Positions 46,039 through 54,962 of a stretch of DNA of 64,000 bases are shown here, piece after piece; the first letter of the stretch is position 1; every line of letters starts with the position of its first letter. The notes beneath the pieces are model-generated. The model did not search any database and was not told the origin of the DNA. It worked only from the letters and a program-made list of their open reading frames with translations. The position numbers and the translations under genes were made by a program. This DNA is from Oceaniglobus roseus. Lineage in GTDB: Bacteria > Pseudomonadota > Alphaproteobacteria > Rhodobacterales > Rhodobacteraceae. Location: the NCBI RefSeq assembly GCF_002869745.1, contig NZ_PNOS01000015.1:26626-90625 (forward strand), in the 5' to 3' direction.

Positions 46039-46800
46039 TCAGACCGGGTCGAGGGCCGCGGGCCCGTCGACGATCAGCATCGGACACCCGCGCGAGCACC
46101 GCTCGACCCGGCTGTCGATGCCGTACATACGGCGGATCAGCTCCGGCGTCAGCACCTCGAGCGTCGGACCGGAGGCGAGGGTGCCTCCGCCCCCGAGGGC
46201 CACCGTGGAGGTGCAGCAGCGCATCACCTGGTTCAGGTCGTGCAGGGCCAGAAGCATGACCGCTCCGGTCTCTTCGGCATACCGGCGCAGTGACTCCAGC
46301 ACCTCGTACTGGCGGTGCAGGTCGAGGGCCGAGGTCGGCTCGTCCATCAGGACCACCCTCGGCCGGCTCACCAGGGTCTGCGCGATCGAGACCGCCTGGC
46401 GCTGACCGCCCGAGAGTTCCGCGAGGTGACGGACGGCAAGATCGGTGATGTTGAACCGGCGCAGGCTGTCGTCCACGGTACGCAGTTCCTGCGCGCTCAG
46501 CCGCCAGCCGCCGGTGCCCTGCTTCAGCGCGAGGATGATCGATTCGAAGACCGTCAGCGCCGCGTTCATCCCGGTGTCCTGCGGCATGTAGCGCAGATCG
46601 GGCGCTCCGGCCCCGTCCAGCCGGACCGTTCCGTTGCCGGGAAGATGCCCGGCGATGCGGCGGAACAGCGTGGATTTCCCGGCCGCGTTTGGGCCCACCA
46701 GGGCCGTCAGCGTACCGCCCGGAACACGGGCCGACGCATCGGTGAGGATCTGCCGCCGCCCGTACCGCGCGCCGACCCGTTCCAGCGTCAGACTTACCAT
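46039..46800 (-). CDS. Iron-siderophore-type ABC transporter, ATP-binding protein
   Basis: 253-residue FecE/FhuC-type ATPase: [47 protein letters not shown] and ALHDLNQVMRCC. Overlaps the permease gene by seven bases. A late CSRGCPMLIV segment is unusual. Third and last gene of the unit. Confidence 0.85.
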   Translation of the reverse strand: MVSLTLERVGARYGRRQILTDASARVPGGTLTALVGPNAAGKSTLFRRIAGHLPGNGTVRLDGAGAPDLRYMPQDTGMNAALTVFESIILALKQGTGGWRLSAQELRTVDDSLRRFNITDLAVRHLAELSGGQRQAVSIAQTLVSRPRVVLMDEPTSALDLHRQYEVLESLRRYAEETGAVMLLALHDLNQVMRCCTSTVALGGGGTLASGPTLEVLTPELIRRMYGIDSRVERCSRGCPMLIVDGPAALDPV

Positions 46801-47861
46801 GACTTGCGTCCCTTCGTCAGGATCAGGGCGGCGAAGAACGGCACGCCGACCAGCGCGGTGATGATGCCGATGGGCAGCACGGCCCCCGGCAGGATCGCCT
46901 TGGAGAGGACCGAGGTGGCCGACAGGATCACCGCTCCCGCCAGCATCGCGCCGGGAAGGAAGAACCGCTGGTCCTCGCCCAGCAGCAGGCGCGCGACATG
47001 CGGACCGACGATCCCGATGAACCCGATGGTGCCGACGAAGCTGACGGGCACCGCCGCCAGGATCGACACCAGGACCAGGGTTTCGAGCCGGAGCCGCCTG
47101 ACCGGAACCCCCATGGCGACGGCACGGACCTCGCCCAGCCGGATCGCCGTCAGCGCCCAGGCCCGCCGCGCGAACAGCGGCGTGCAGACCGCGAGGATCG
47201 CGGCGGTGACCGTGACCTTGCCCCAGGTCGCCTTGGTCAGGCTGCCCATGGTCCAGAAGACGACGGCCGACAGCGCCTGTTCCGAGGCGAAGTACTGAAG
47301 CAGGGCCAAGGCCGCGTTGAAGGAGAAGACGAGGGCGATCCCGAGGAGGATGATGGTCTCCGTCGTCACCCCGCGCAACGTCGAGAGGAGGAAGATCAGC
47401 AAGGACGCGGCCATCGCCATGGCGAAGGCGTTGACCGGCACCATCAGCGCCACGGCGCCGGGAAGGATCGCCACGCCCAGCACCATCGCCAGCGCGGCCC
47501 CGAAACTGGCTGCCGCCGACAGGCCCAGCGTGAACGGACTGGCCAGCGGATTGGCGAGGATGGTCTGCATCTGGGCCCCGGCCAGCGAGAGGCTGGCCCC
47601 GACGGTGACCGCCAGAAGGGCCATGGGCATCCGGATCTCCCAGACCACGACGCGCATCTGCAGGTCGGCGGACCCCGGCGCGAAGATCGTCTGCAGGACG
47701 TCCCCGAGCGCATAGCGGGCCGGCCCCAGCGACACGTCCACCGCCACCGACAGGACAAGCGCCAGCGCCAGCCCCAGCAGGACCACGACGCGGCGGCCCA
47801 CCAGCCCGCGGTAGCTTTGCGCGCTGGCCGGTTCGCCCGCGTTCAGATCAAGGGATGTCAT
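46794..47861 (-). CDS. Iron-siderophore-type ABC transporter, permease
   Basis: 355-residue FecCD-family permease with about ten helices. GAQMQTILANPLASPFTLGLSAAA and FIGIVGPHVARLLLG are family hallmarks. As a single permease gene it probably works as a homodimer. Confidence 0.88.
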   Translation of the reverse strand: MTSLDLNAGEPASAQSYRGLVGRRVVVLLGLALALVLSVAVDVSLGPARYALGDVLQTIFAPGSADLQMRVVVWEIRMPMALLAVTVGASLSLAGAQMQTILANPLASPFTLGLSAAASFGAALAMVLGVAILPGAVALMVPVNAFAMAMAASLLIFLLSTLRGVTTETIILLGIALVFSFNAALALLQYFASEQALSAVVFWTMGSLTKATWGKVTVTAAILAVCTPLFARRAWALTAIRLGEVRAVAMGVPVRRLRLETLVLVSILAAVPVSFVGTIGFIGIVGPHVARLLLGEDQRFFLPGAMLAGAVILSATSVLSKAILPGAVLPIGIITALVGVPFFAALILTKGRKSW

Positions 47862-47880
47862 GGTGCCTCCGATGCCGAAA

Positions 47881-47901
47881 GGCGGCCCTGGCCGGGCCGC
47901 C
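47881..47901 (-). promoter_or_regulatory. Intercistronic hairpin after the siderophore binding-protein gene
   Basis: Perfect 8-bp stem (GGCGGCCC at 47881-47888, partner 47894-47901), 5-nt loop, 20 bp after the stop and before the permease gene. No U-tract. Confidence 0.5.
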
Positions 47902-47921
47902 GCCCTGGGGTGAAGCCGGGT

Positions 47922-49058
47922 TCAGTCGGTCGCCGCGGCATCCAGCGACACCCAGTAGCCGGGGCTGTAGTCGACCGGCAGGAACCGGGCGTGCAGCTCT
48001 TTCATGGTCGCTTCGGGATCGAGTTCGGGAAACAGCTCGGGGTGAAGCCAGGTCGCCAGCCGCTGCACGGCGACGAAGCTGTAGGGAGAGTTGTAGAACT
48101 GGTGCCAGATGCCGTGGACCTGGCCGTTCCGCACCGCCTTCACGCCGGTGTAGGCCGGGCGTTCCATCAGCGCCGCCAGCTTTCGCCCGGCCTCCTCCAT
48201 ATCCGATCCGGGGCCCATGCCCACCCAGTCCCCGCCGGGCACGTAGGCCTCCCAGTTGCCGCCGGTCACGACGATCTGATCGGGGTCCGAGGCGATGACC
48301 TGCTCGGCGTTGACGGTGCCGAACGTGCCGGGGATGAACGCGGATCCCATGTTGGTGCCCCCTGCAAGTTCGACGAATCGGCCGAAGTTGCCGTTGCCGA
48401 AGGACATGCAGCAGTCCTCGGAATAGCCGCCCGCCCGTTCGACGAACACCAGCGGACGGTCGAGATCTCTCTCGGCGTCGATCACGTCGGTGACGCGGGC
48501 CATCTGTTCGCTGTAGAAGGCGGAGAAATCCGCGGCCCTGTCCTCCTTGCCGAACAGCTTTCCGATGATCTCCATGGAGGGCGCCGTATGCGCGAACGGC
48601 TTCTCGCGGAAATCGACGTAGACGATGGGGATGCCGACCTTGGCAAGCTTCTCCTCGTATCCCGCTTCCTCCGTCGCGGCCTTCGATTCGAGGTTCATGA
48701 TCATCACGTCCGGGTTCAGCGACACCGCCTGCTCGATGTCGAACGATCCGTCCTTGAACCCGCCGAAGGTCGGGATGTCCTTCATCTGCGGAAACTTCCG
48801 CGCATAGATGTCATAGGTCTCGGGCGACGCTTCCCTGAAATCGTCGCGCCAGCCGACCACGCGGGCGAAGGGATTCCCGCTGTCCAGGACGGCGGTGAAG
48901 AAGACCTGCCGGCCCTCGCCCAGGATCACGCGCTCCACCGGTGCATCGACCGTGACCTCGCGTCCGGCGATGTCGGTCAGGGTGACGGGTTCGGCCTGCA
49001 CGAGGCCGGCGGCGAGGGCGTTCAGCGCCATGGCGCCGAAGATGGGACGAAGGGTCAT
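47922..49058 (-). CDS. Iron-siderophore-type ABC transporter, periplasmic binding protein
   Basis: 378-residue type III binding protein with a signal peptide ending GLVQAEP. The mature start VTLTDIAGREVTVDAPVERV is typical; GGFKDGSFDIEQAVSLNPDV is the second lobe. Ligand not defined. First gene of its operon; upstream lies a candidate iron-responsive element at 49102-49116. Confidence 0.85.
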   Translation of the reverse strand: MTLRPIFGAMALNALAAGLVQAEPVTLTDIAGREVTVDAPVERVILGEGRQVFFTAVLDSGNPFARVVGWRDDFREASPETYDIYARKFPQMKDIPTFGGFKDGSFDIEQAVSLNPDVMIMNLESKAATEEAGYEEKLAKVGIPIVYVDFREKPFAHTAPSMEIIGKLFGKEDRAADFSAFYSEQMARVTDVIDAERDLDRPLVFVERAGGYSEDCCMSFGNGNFGRFVELAGGTNMGSAFIPGTFGTVNAEQVIASDPDQIVVTGGNWEAYVPGGDWVGMGPGSDMEEAGRKLAALMERPAYTGVKAVRNGQVHGIWHQFYNSPYSFVAVQRLATWLHPELFPELDPEATMKELHARFLPVDYSPGYWVSLDAAATD

Positions 49059-49101
49059 GTCTTGCTCCGAGAGGTGTCAGCTTCCTCGGGCTATTATTTC
49101 C

Positions 49102-49116
49102 GACTATTTCAGTCAA
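49102..49116. promoter_or_regulatory. Candidate iron-responsive operator, site B
   Basis: Read on the operon strand: TTGACTGAAATAGTC. Lies 44 bp before the binding-protein start and matches related elements at 54776 and 59937. A regulator (Fur-like, RirA or IscR type) is inferred from the iron function of all three downstream units. Confidence 0.5.
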
Positions 49117-49314
49117 CAAAAAATCCGATGATTTTGGTAAGTTATTTCCGCGGCGTACTCGGACTTGTCGCACCCGAGGCCGCAGCGGCAATGGGAAGCG
49201 CGATAAGCAAGATTATGTGACGCTTGACCGTCGGCGGTGGCACGATGGATCCGTCACCGCCTCGTCGAAGAGGATCGGCTCCGTGCGGATGCCGGCCACC
49301 GGCAGCGGCCGTAG

Positions 49315-50259
49315 TCAGATCGGCGGGGCGGCGCGTTCGGTCATCAGCTGTCTCGCGGTGACCCGTTCGCGGTGGATCATGTAGAGGCCCGCGCCGATGA
49401 TGATCGCGATGCCCGTCAGCGCCAGCGCGTTCGGGAAATCGCCGAACACGAGGTAGCCCAGCAGGGTGGCCACCGGCAGTTCGAGGTACTGCAACGGCGC
49501 CAGCGTGGCGGACGGTGCCATGGACAGCGCGTAGGTCATCATCATGTGGCTCAGCGCGGCGAAGAACCCGACGCCCACCAGCCACAGCCATGCCATGCCG
49601 TCCGGCCAGACCGGATCGAGCAGGGCGGAGCCCGAACCCTCGGCCAGCCAGAGGACCGGGATGCAGAGCAGGCTGGCAATCAGGCCGGTGTAGAACTGCA
49701 GGCTCACGGGATGGACATGCCGCGACAGCCCGCGCGTCACGAGGATGTAGGAGGCGAAGCTGACCGCCGTTCCCAGCGGAAACAGCGCCACGGCGCCGAA
49801 GGCCGAGAAGCTGGGCTGGATCACGAACAGGACCCCTGCGAACCCCACCAGCGCGGCCCCGACCCGCCGCGGACCGACCTCTTCGCCAAGATGGAACCGG
49901 CCCACCAGAAGGACGATGAACGGTGCCACGAAGACGATGGCGAGCGCGTCGGCCAGCGGCATGACGCTGATCGCCGCGATGAAACAGAAGGTGGCAACCA
50001 GCAGGAACACCGCGCGGAACAGCAGCGCCAGCCAGTGCGCGCGCGCGATCCGCAACGACAGGCCCATGATCCCGATGACGGGCGCCATGAGCGCGCACTG
50101 CACGACGAAGCGGGCGGCCGTGATCTGTCCGACCGGAACGCTGTCCGACGCCAGCTTCGCCGACACGTCCAGCAGGGGGGCGGTCAGGCAGAACCCCACC
50201 ATGAGGGCGACACCGGCGAGAATGCGATCGGTAGAGGGAAGAGGCGGTGCTTCGGTCAT
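49315..50259 (-). CDS. EamA/DMT-family transporter
   Basis: 314-residue membrane protein with ten helices in two EamA repeats (about 15-145 and 155-290). Family members export metabolites such as amino acids or carnitine-like compounds; substrate unknown. An alternative ATG at 50277 has a slightly better-spaced GGAG. It stands alone after the iron operon. The 256 bp to its right-hand iron neighbour (49059-49314) hold only the iron promoter. Confidence 0.82.
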   Translation of the reverse strand: MTEAPPLPSTDRILAGVALMVGFCLTAPLLDVSAKLASDSVPVGQITAARFVVQCALMAPVIGIMGLSLRIARAHWLALLFRAVFLLVATFCFIAAISVMPLADALAIVFVAPFIVLLVGRFHLGEEVGPRRVGAALVGFAGVLFVIQPSFSAFGAVALFPLGTAVSFASYILVTRGLSRHVHPVSLQFYTGLIASLLCIPVLWLAEGSGSALLDPVWPDGMAWLWLVGVGFFAALSHMMMTYALSMAPSATLAPLQYLELPVATLLGYLVFGDFPNALALTGIAIIIGAGLYMIHRERVTARQLMTERAAPPI

Positions 50260-50589
50260 GGCTCCAGCTAGGTCCATTCCGCTCCGCCGTCCATGACGAT
50301 TGTGACGTCGGGGGAAGGAACGGTCGGCGCCGCCGTCCCGACGCTGCCGCAACGGACCTGCAAGTTGCGGCGCTGGTGGCGGGACGCCGAGGCGCGGGGC
50401 CCGGTGCGGGCCGACGAAACCCCAGGCCAGGCCGGCGGCAGATTGAAATGTCGTACACCCAAGGGCCGACGGTCGGCGGCGGTGCGCCGGCTCGCCATCG
50501 CCCGGCAGGGCGACCGCACTGCGCGCTGTCAGCATGCGCCGCAAGCGGCTGAGGCGGCTCGATGAACCCGCCCTGCGACGCCGCCCGGC
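50260..50589. other. Gene-free stretch
   Basis: 330 bp (apart from a possible six-codon extension of the EamA gene) with no convincing gene, repeat or terminator. Short open frames here have no recognisable protein features. Probably the promoter region of the EamA gene and the downstream end of the next unit. Confidence 0.4.
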
Positions 50590-50859
50590 TCAGCTGTCGC
50601 TGCGGCCGATCAGCTTGTTGAAGCGGCTGGTCTGGCCGTCCTCGACGGTGTCCTGGTGCAGGAAGGCAAGCTTGCGGTCCTCGAAGACCTCGAAGAACTC
50701 CTCCCAGGAGATCTCCTCAAGCCCGTCCTCGGGCGGATCGAAGTCGATCCTCAGCACCCCGCCCTCGCCGGTGCCCTGCACCCGGGCAGGATGTCCGTCG
50801 CGGCTTTCGACCCAGTCCCGGATCGTCTCGTGATCGGTGGTGGTGGTTGTCCTGCTCAT
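50590..50859 (-). CDS. Small conserved acidic protein, function unknown
   Basis: 89-residue cytoplasmic protein: TTDHETIRDWVESRDGHPAR, then ILRIDF-like VLRIDFDPPED, EEISWEEFFEVFEDRKLAFL and a C-terminal SRFNKLI. Similar small proteins occur widely beside stress genes; some are mislabelled as glucan branching enzyme. The second ATG (50859) fits AAGGAG at six bases; the first overlaps it. The neighbour is a general-stress-type dehydrogenase. Confidence 0.72.
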   Translation of the reverse strand: MSRTTTTTDHETIRDWVESRDGHPARVQGTGEGGVLRIDFDPPEDGLEEISWEEFFEVFEDRKLAFLHQDTVEDGQTSRFNKLIGRSDS

Positions 50860-50889
50860 CTGCATCTCCTTTTCCGGACGGGGTGAGGA

Positions 50890-51738
50890 TCAGTCGGCCG
50901 TCGGCGCGCCGCCATCGGGGTGCAGGACGTGGCCGGTCATGAAGGACGCGTCCTCGCAGGCCAGGAACAGCAGCGCGGGCGCCACCTCGTTCGGCTGGCC
51001 GGGACGGCCGAGCGTGCTGCTTTGGCCGAAGCTCTCGACCTTTTCGGGCGGGAAGGAGGCGGGGATCAGCGGCGTCCAGATCGGCCCCGGCGCCACCCCG
51101 TTCACCCGGATTCCCCGCTCGGCAAGCTTGTGCGCCAGGGCCCGCGTGAAGGACACGATGGCGCCCTTGGTCGCGGAATAGTCAAGCAGCAGGTCCTGTC
51201 CGCGATAGGCGGTGACGGAGGTCACGTTGACGATGCTTGCCCCTTCGCCGAGACGCGGAAGGGCGGCCTGGACCATGAACATCTGGCCGAAGATGTTGGT
51301 GCGGAAGGTGGCTTCGATCTGGTCCTCGGACACGTCCTCGAAGGAGGTCTGCGCGTGCTGCTCGCCCGCGTTGTTCACCAGCACGTCGAGCCGGCCGAAC
51401 GTCTCGACCACCTGGGCCACCGCGTCGCCGCAGAAATCGCGGCGGCCGACGTCGCCCGCGATGGCGATGCCCTCCGCACCTTCGGCCCGGATCTTCTGAA
51501 GCGTCTCCTCGGCGTCCTCGCCCTCTTCGAGATAGACGATGGCGACCCTGGCGCCTTCCCGCGCGAACAGGACGGCCGTGGCGCGGCCGATGCCCGAGTC
51601 ACCGCCGGTGATCAGGGCAACCTTTCCTGAAAGCCGCCCGGCGCCGGGATAGCGCGGGGCGTAGTCGGGCGCGGGAGACATCGCGTGTTCCCGCCCCGGT
51701 TGTCGATCCTGGACGCGGTTGTCCGAGTACTGGGTCAT
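50890..51738 (-). CDS. Short-chain dehydrogenase/reductase (YghA/GSP39-like)
   Basis: 282-residue SDR with a 35-residue N-terminal extension, as in general stress protein 39. NAD(P) motif TGGDSGIGRA; NNAGEQ; catalytic S in NVTSVTAY and YSATKGA (Tyr-x3-Lys). RLAGKV-like RLSGKVALITGG begins the core. AGGAGC lies six bases before the ATG. Substrate unknown. Confidence 0.87.
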   Translation of the reverse strand: MTQYSDNRVQDRQPGREHAMSPAPDYAPRYPGAGRLSGKVALITGGDSGIGRATAVLFAREGARVAIVYLEEGEDAEETLQKIRAEGAEGIAIAGDVGRRDFCGDAVAQVVETFGRLDVLVNNAGEQHAQTSFEDVSEDQIEATFRTNIFGQMFMVQAALPRLGEGASIVNVTSVTAYRGQDLLLDYSATKGAIVSFTRALAHKLAERGIRVNGVAPGPIWTPLIPASFPPEKVESFGQSSTLGRPGQPNEVAPALLFLACEDASFMTGHVLHPDGGAPTAD

Positions 51739-52014
51739 CGTCGTGCTCCTTCCTTTCAGCGGGCAGTGGCGGCCGGGCGATGCCGGTTCGGATCCGCCGG
51801 ATCCCGATGCTGTCGCCGTCCCCTGCCCGCGCCTCGCGGTCCAGAGCGGGCCGGACTCTTCGGCCGGATGCCGAAGACATGGCGAGACATCGCCTTTCGC
51901 AGTCAAACGGTGCGGGGCCGTATTGTTCCTGGCCACGTCTGGATGGCGTCGGCACACTGCTTGCGGACATGGTGCCGGACCCGCCGCACCTAAGGGGAGG
52001 CCGTAAGGCCGCCG

Positions 52015-52851
52015 TCACCGGCCCTCGATCCGGATCGAGAAGCTGCGCCGCGCGCCCTGCGGCGGCTTCGGGAAGGGACCGGCGCGGCGGACCAGCCGGA
52101 CCGCCGCCCGGTCCAGGTCGGACGACCCCGAACTGGCGGTGAGAGAGACCGAGGCAAGGTTGCCGCCGTTGCCGATGGTGAAGGCGACCACGGCCGCGCC
52201 GCGCGCGCGCACCGCGGGCTTTCCGGCGCGCGACAGGCGGCGCATGACCAACCCCGGATAGTTGCTTGCCGCAGCATTGCCCGCCTCCTGCGTCCGCCCG
52301 CCCCGGCCGCTCTGTTGCGCCCTGGCTTCGGCCCGTCCGTTCGCCGCGCCCTTGACCGCGGCGCTTCGGGCGTTGCCGGCCTTCGGCTTCGAAGCGGCGG
52401 GCGCCGGCCTTGCCTCGGATGGCGCCGGGTCCACCGCGCGGCGGTCGCGATGCCGTTCCACGAAAGCGTCCCGGCGCGGCTGCGGACGGGGAGAGCGGGT
52501 GACGCCCGGCTCTTCCGGCGCGGTTGCCTCCAGTCGTGCGGACGGCTCCTCGGGTGCGAGGGCTGCGGGGCGCTGCGGCTTCTCTGTCGTCGGGTCGGGC
52601 GCGGGCGGGACGGCGTCGGACGGTCGGACCCTGCCCAGGGGTTGCAACGGCGGCCGGGACTCGGCGGTGTCGGCGCTCAGCGTTCCGACCGCCATGTCGC
52701 GGAAGCCGTTGCCGAGACGCACCTCGGCCGACTCTCCCGCACCTTCGATCATCGCGGTTTCGGAGGGGCGCAGCGCCAGGGCAAGGGCGCCGTGGGCCGC
52801 CAGCGCAAGCAGCAGCGCGGCGCGTTTCGCCGCAGCGGAAGAGCGGATCAT
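52015..52851 (-). CDS. tonB: TonB-type energy transducer
   Basis: 278-residue protein: an N-terminal anchor (about 10-27), a long Pro/Ala/Arg-rich periplasmic linker (about 55-200) and a C-terminal TonB domain with YPGLVMRRLSRAGKPAVRAR and a final FSIRIEGR. It should carry energy from ExbB/ExbD to the TonB-dependent receptor at 60064. Last gene of the operon. Confidence 0.85.
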   Translation of the reverse strand: MIRSSAAAKRAALLLALAAHGALALALRPSETAMIEGAGESAEVRLGNGFRDMAVGTLSADTAESRPPLQPLGRVRPSDAVPPAPDPTTEKPQRPAALAPEEPSARLEATAPEEPGVTRSPRPQPRRDAFVERHRDRRAVDPAPSEARPAPAASKPKAGNARSAAVKGAANGRAEARAQQSGRGGRTQEAGNAAASNYPGLVMRRLSRAGKPAVRARGAAVVAFTIGNGGNLASVSLTASSGSSDLDRAAVRLVRRAGPFPKPPQGARRSFSIRIEGR

Positions 52852-53234
52852 CGAAGCCCCCTTTCCGTCACGATCGCCACGGCCCCGGCCCCCGCCTGCC
52901 GCAACGCCTGCGCGCGCGCGATCAGCGTCGCCGCGGGCAGGTCGCGGTCGGGCACCAGCCGCACCCTTGCGCGCGCGGGTTCGGGCAGGGTGGCCAGGAA
53001 TGTGGCAGCCGAGGCGACGGGCGCGCCCTTGTGCGTCATGCTGCCATCAGCGTGCACCACCAGCGCGTCGGCGGGAAGGCTCCGTTCCGGCCCTGCGGTG
53101 CGCACCAGCGTCAGCTTCCCGTCGAGCGGCGGGGCGAGCGTGCCGGCCACGAGGAAGAAGATGAGCATCAGGAAGACGACGTTGATCAGCGCGATGGCCG
53201 GTTCGCGTTCGGCACGCGCGGTCCGCCGTCTCAT
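52848..53234 (-). CDS. exbD2: ExbD-like protein lacking the proton-carrying Asp
   Basis: 128-residue second ExbD. The single helix reads ALINVVFLMLIFFLVAGTL: the position occupied by the essential Asp in ExbD/TolR is Asn18, codon AAC. The periplasmic domain (about 45-128) is present. Overlaps exbD1 and tonB by four bases each. With exbD1 (Asp kept) it could form a heterodimer. Confidence 0.82.
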   Translation of the reverse strand: MRRRTARAEREPAIALINVVFLMLIFFLVAGTLAPPLDGKLTLVRTAGPERSLPADALVVHADGSMTHKGAPVASAATFLATLPEPARARVRLVPDRDLPAATLIARAQALRQAGAGAVAIVTERGLR

Positions 53235-53611
53235 GAGGCCTCCAGGACCGTGACCTGCACGGTCGGCACCCGGCGCAGGGAGACGAGGAGATCGGCCATA
53301 CGCTGGGACGTCACATCGCGCTCCACCGCGACCAGAACGCCCAAGCGAGCCTCGCCCGACCGCAACGCCGCCAGCGCCGCGGGCAGCGACGCCATCTCTG
53401 CCGCCCGCCCGTTGACCCGCAGCCCGCTTGCCGCGAGGGACAGGAACACCGGGCGATCCGCCCCCGCCCCGCCGCCGCTTCCCGAGGCGGCCAGGTCGAT
53501 CTCGGCGAAGCGCGTGAAGGTCGATGACAGCATGAAGAACAGCAGCAGCAGGAAGATGACGTCGATCAGCGAGGTCATGCCCAGCCTGCGCCGCCGCCTT
53601 TCCCTACGCAT
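53231..53611 (-). CDS. exbD1: ExbD, canonical copy
   Basis: 126-residue proton-channel subunit. TSLIDVIFLLLLFFMLSSTF carries the conserved Asp17 in its helix. Start set at MRRERRRRRLG; the upstream open extension is the exbB frame shadow. Overlaps exbB by eight bases. Confidence 0.86.
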   Translation of the reverse strand: MRRERRRRRLGMTSLIDVIFLLLLFFMLSSTFTRFAEIDLAASGSGGGAGADRPVFLSLAASGLRVNGRAAEMASLPAALAALRSGEARLGVLVAVERDVTSQRMADLLVSLRRVPTVQVTVLEAS

Positions 53612-54257
53612 GGAGGGGACCGGCGGCGGCGGCGGTCGTGGCCGCCTGCCGCCCCTCCGGCGCAAGGATCGTGCGCAGCGCGGTCTGCGCCAGCACACGG
53701 TCCGCATCCATCTTCGACTCGAACCAGCTGAGGATCACCGAGGTCGGCATCGCAACCGCAAGGCCGACCGCCGTCGTCAGCAGCGCCACCCAGATTCCGC
53801 CGGCGAGGATCGAGGGGTCGACCTGCGCCCCCGCCTCCTGCAACGCCTGGAAGGCCGAGATCATGCCCAGCACCGTGCCGAACAGCCCGAGCAGCGGCGC
53901 GATCTGCGCGACAGAGTCGAGGAGGCGGAACCCGCGCTCCAGCGTGGCGAACCGCGCTTCGGCCTCGGCCTCCAGCCGCGCCGCATCGGCACGGCCCGCG
54001 ACGGCCATCGCGATCACCGGGGCAAGATAGCTTTGGGCGCGGTCGAGGTGGCGGTGCGCCGCGGCGCGATCCCCTCGGTCCCAGGCCGCGACGGCCGCCC
54101 GCAGCGCCGCGTGGCGGCCGACCCCGGCGAGCGCGAACTGCCACAGCTTGTAGAGCACGACCGCCAGCACCAGCACCGACAGCAGGACAAGCAGCAGCAC
54201 CACCGGACCGCCCAGATCGGCAATCCTCAGAAGGCTGTCGCGGAGGGCGGCGATCAT
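53604..54257 (-). CDS. exbB: ExbB proton-channel protein
   Basis: 217-residue MotA/TolQ/ExbB-family protein with three helices: about 15-40, and a pair at about 115-190 (APLLGLFGTVLGMISAF and ILAGGIWVALLTTAVGLAVA). Its ATG overlaps the stop of the gene upstream (ATGA). Confidence 0.88.
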   Translation of the reverse strand: MIAALRDSLLRIADLGGPVVLLLVLLSVLVLAVVLYKLWQFALAGVGRHAALRAAVAAWDRGDRAAAHRHLDRAQSYLAPVIAMAVAGRADAARLEAEAEARFATLERGFRLLDSVAQIAPLLGLFGTVLGMISAFQALQEAGAQVDPSILAGGIWVALLTTAVGLAVAMPTSVILSWFESKMDADRVLAQTALRTILAPEGRQAATTAAAAGPLHA

Positions 54258-54685
54258 CCCAGAACCTCCACGTCCGTCCGGCTGAGCAGGTCCAGCCCGG
54301 CGGTGCAGGCGTCGTGCGGAAGCTCCGCCCCGTCGCAGGTCTCGGCGCCGTTGACCAGCATCCGGCCGAGCGTCGGACAGGCGAGGCCGGGGACGAGGAA
54401 CTGGCGCACCCGGGGACGGGCGGCGGGCAGGGTGCCGAAATCGAACAGGGTCAGCCGTTCGACCCGGCCCGCGGTGTCGAACAGGACGACTTCGTAGACC
54501 GCCTGCGAGATGTCCGAAGCCAGCCCGTTCCGGATCACGAAGCTGATGCGGCAATCCGCATCGACGGCTTCGAGCGCGTTCAACTCGATCGAGACATGGG
54601 GCTCCACGGCATCCTGTGCCGTGGCCGTGGTGGCGAGCGCAATGCACAGGGCCAATGCAACGGGCCATCTGGGGAAAACCGACAT
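54254..54685 (-). CDS. Secreted protein of unknown function heading the TonB operon
   Basis: 143-residue protein with a signal peptide ending TTATAQ (about residue 24), followed by ELNALEAVDADCRISFVIRN and a Cys pair set (ACPTLG, TCDGAELPHDACT) that could form disulfides. Similar short exported proteins often precede exbB in heme-uptake operons; function unknown. GGAGG lies six bases before the ATG. Coupled to exbB by ATGA. Confidence 0.72.
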   Translation of the reverse strand: MSVFPRWPVALALCIALATTATAQDAVEPHVSIELNALEAVDADCRISFVIRNGLASDISQAVYEVVLFDTAGRVERLTLFDFGTLPAARPRVRQFLVPGLACPTLGRMLVNGAETCDGAELPHDACTAGLDLLSRTDVEVLG

Positions 54686-54775
54686 GCGAAGCCTCCGAAA
54701 TCCTGATCGGTCTCTGGCTTGGCGCATGGCGCTGGCTGGCGACTCCCTATCATCTGGCGCGGAGCGCTTCAATAC

Positions 54776-54790
54776 CTGATTGAATTAGTA
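54776..54790. promoter_or_regulatory. Candidate iron-responsive operator, site C
   Basis: CTGATTGAATTAGTA, 91 bp before the exported-protein/exbB operon; 10 of 15 positions match site A. It lies in the only AT-rich part of the 277-bp gap 54686-54962, which otherwise shows nothing recognisable. Confidence 0.4.
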
Positions 54791-54962
54791 GGATATGAAG
54801 GAGCGCGGAAACAGGCATGGAACACGCGCAATCGCGCAGCTTGTCCGGTCCGTGACAGTCGACGCCGGATGCGCCGAAACCGGGCCGTTCGCCCCGCGTC
54901 CGCGTCCGGCACGCGGCGGTCTTTAAGGCTGCGGAAGACCGCGCCGCGGCCGACACGCGGGC

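Noticed and set aside
46998..49220. 740-codon open frame on the + strand
   Set aside because: Antisense to the siderophore permease and binding protein; highly charged shadow sequence.
50260..50589. Small gene in the gap beside the EamA transporter
   Set aside because: Open frames on both strands are Arg/Pro/Gly-rich with no ribosome site or domain.
51739..52014. Small gene between the dehydrogenase and tonB
   Set aside because: Several short frames are open on both strands, all of shadow-like composition; none has a good start site.
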